A stretch of 64,000 nucleotides of DNA from Salidesulfovibrio onnuriiensis (GTDB taxonomy: Bacteria; Desulfobacterota; Desulfovibrionia; Desulfovibrionales; Desulfovibrionaceae): assembly GCF_008001235.1 (NCBI RefSeq), contig NZ_CP040751.1:1471001-1535000 (forward strand). The letters are read 5' to 3'. Both the position numbers and the translations under genes were made by a program. Positions within the stretch are counted from its first letter, which is position 1; each line of letters begins with the position of its first letter. Below, piece by piece: positions 63,249-64,000 of the stretch. The notes below the pieces were generated by a model. It was not told the origin of the DNA. It made no database searches and saw only the letters and a list, made by a program, of their open reading frames with translations.

Positions 63249-64000
63249 ATGGGACTGCGCAACAGAGGATACAGCAACAATGTGAACATCTCCCCGGGAT
63301 CGCCCATTCTCGATTTCATCAAGCTGGGCATCGGGGTGGTGGTCATTCTCGGCGGTTTGTACTTTCTGTTCGGGCTGGGCATCGATTTCATTGTTCCCCG
63401 CCTGGACACGGAAACCGAAGTGTGGCTTTCCGAGCGGCTGAAGACCGACGCCTTCGAACACGGCAAGCGGCTTCCCGAGGCCGAACGGGAGCTGCAGCGC
63501 ATGGTCGACCGCATGTGCGAAGCCTGCGTGGACCTGCCCTATGACGTGCGGGTCCATGTGGTGGACAATGACATGGTCAATGCGTTCGCGTTCCCGGGCG
63601 GCAGGATCGTGGTCTTTTCCGGGCTGCTCAAGCAGATGAAATCCGAGAACGAGGTCGCCTTCGTGCTCGGGCATGAACTGGGCCACATGGCCCACCGCGA
63701 CCATTTGCGGCGTTTCGGACGGCTCCTGTTCGTGGCCGGCCTGCAGACCATCCTGTCCGATCTCCTGAGCGTGGATATGGTCACCGAGGCCATGACCCTG
63801 ACCGACAGGGCCTTTTCCCGGCAGCAGGAGCTTGCCGCCGACCGCGCGGGCATGGATATCCTGGCCTGCACCTACGGCCACGTGGGCGGCGCAGGGGCCT
63901 TTTTCGAAAGCATGGAGGAGGGCCGCCGCCTGCCTGCCTGGAAAAAGTACTACCTGACCCATCCCGAGGGCTACAGGCGCGTGGAGGCACTGGGAGCGTA
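63249..64000 (+). CDS. M48 family metallopeptidase, 3'-truncated
   Basis: About 250 codons before the window ends; the C-terminus is missing. It starts with one membrane segment (FIKLGIGVVVILGGLYFLFGLGI) and has the zinc motif HELGHMAHRDH followed by ELAADRAGMDIL (third ligand). This pattern matches M48-type BepA/LoiP-like proteases that check envelope proteins. The previous stop is 1 base before the ATG, so it is coupled to the YbjQ-like genes, a link worth testing. Confidence 0.88.
   Translation, partial: MGLRNRGYSNNVNISPGSPILDFIKLGIGVVVILGGLYFLFGLGIDFIVPRLDTETEVWLSERLKTDAFEHGKRLPEAERELQRMVDRMCEACVDLPYDVRVHVVDNDMVNAFAFPGGRIVVFSGLLKQMKSENEVAFVLGHELGHMAHRDHLRRFGRLLFVAGLQTILSDLLSVDMVTEAMTLTDRAFSRQQELAADRAGMDILACTYGHVGGAGAFFESMEEGRRLPAWKKYYLTHPEGYRRVEALGA

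Overview
The window looks like a chromosome segment of a GC-rich sulfate-reducing bacterium of the Desulfovibrio type (Desulfobacterota). Evidence is a selenocysteine tRNA gene, c-type cytochromes including an octaheme protein, sigma-54-controlled iron alcohol dehydrogenases, a SahR-type ArsR/methyltransferase regulator beside ahcY, and a CbiR-CobU cobamide-remodelling pair. The assignment is inferred from gene content; no marker gene was searched.

Left end (1-7047): the 3' part of a type I CRISPR-Cas locus. It holds a truncated cas7, cas3, a leader and an array of 30 repeats and 29 spacers. A tyrosine recombinase follows, with its upstream end facing the 3' end of tRNA-Sec (selC). This suggests the CRISPR locus rides on an island inserted at selC whose other end lies to the left of the window.

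7050-13080: a small monoheme cytochrome c, a methyltransferase, an AraC regulator, and a two-gene membrane unit. The large subunit joins a CydA-like (cytochrome bd superfamily) membrane domain to eight CxxCH heme c motifs. 13200-20910: a sugar ABC operon with two paralogous binding proteins, ATPase, permease and glucokinase, divergent from a ROK regulator. 21080-26300: two iron-containing alcohol dehydrogenases around a histidine kinase and an NtrC-type regulator, with a -24/-12 promoter and two matching palindromic enhancer sites. 26420-30170: methylglyoxal synthase, an ARMT1-like protein, three tRNAs (Gln, Glu, Glu), a DUF721 protein and a universal stress protein.

30350-45820 is mostly housekeeping: sahR-ahcY, moeA, polA, a DHH phosphoesterase, cobU, cbiR, and a 1034-residue fusion of an EndoQ-like PHP nuclease with a UvrD-type helicase. 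45900-50980: a MarR regulator and an RND efflux pair. 51000-51605 is one strikingly AT-rich gene between two look-alike terminators. 51670-64000: ComFB-like protein, an unknown protein, two tandem amino-acid-type binding proteins, an M50 protease, trpS, an FKBP isomerase, an aminotransferase, a response regulator, a sulfur-carrier/TtuA-like tRNA thiolase pair, a glycosyltransferase, a membrane protein, and a YbjQ-YbjQ-M48 protease operon cut by the window end.

The observations I rate highest are the CydA-like/octaheme fusion with its membrane partner, the EndoQ-helicase fusion with a terminal clamp-binding-like peptide, the AT-rich singleton between twin terminators, the paired enhancer sites, and the selC island carrying CRISPR. 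Starts, promoters and functions are read by eye from sequence; no database search was run.
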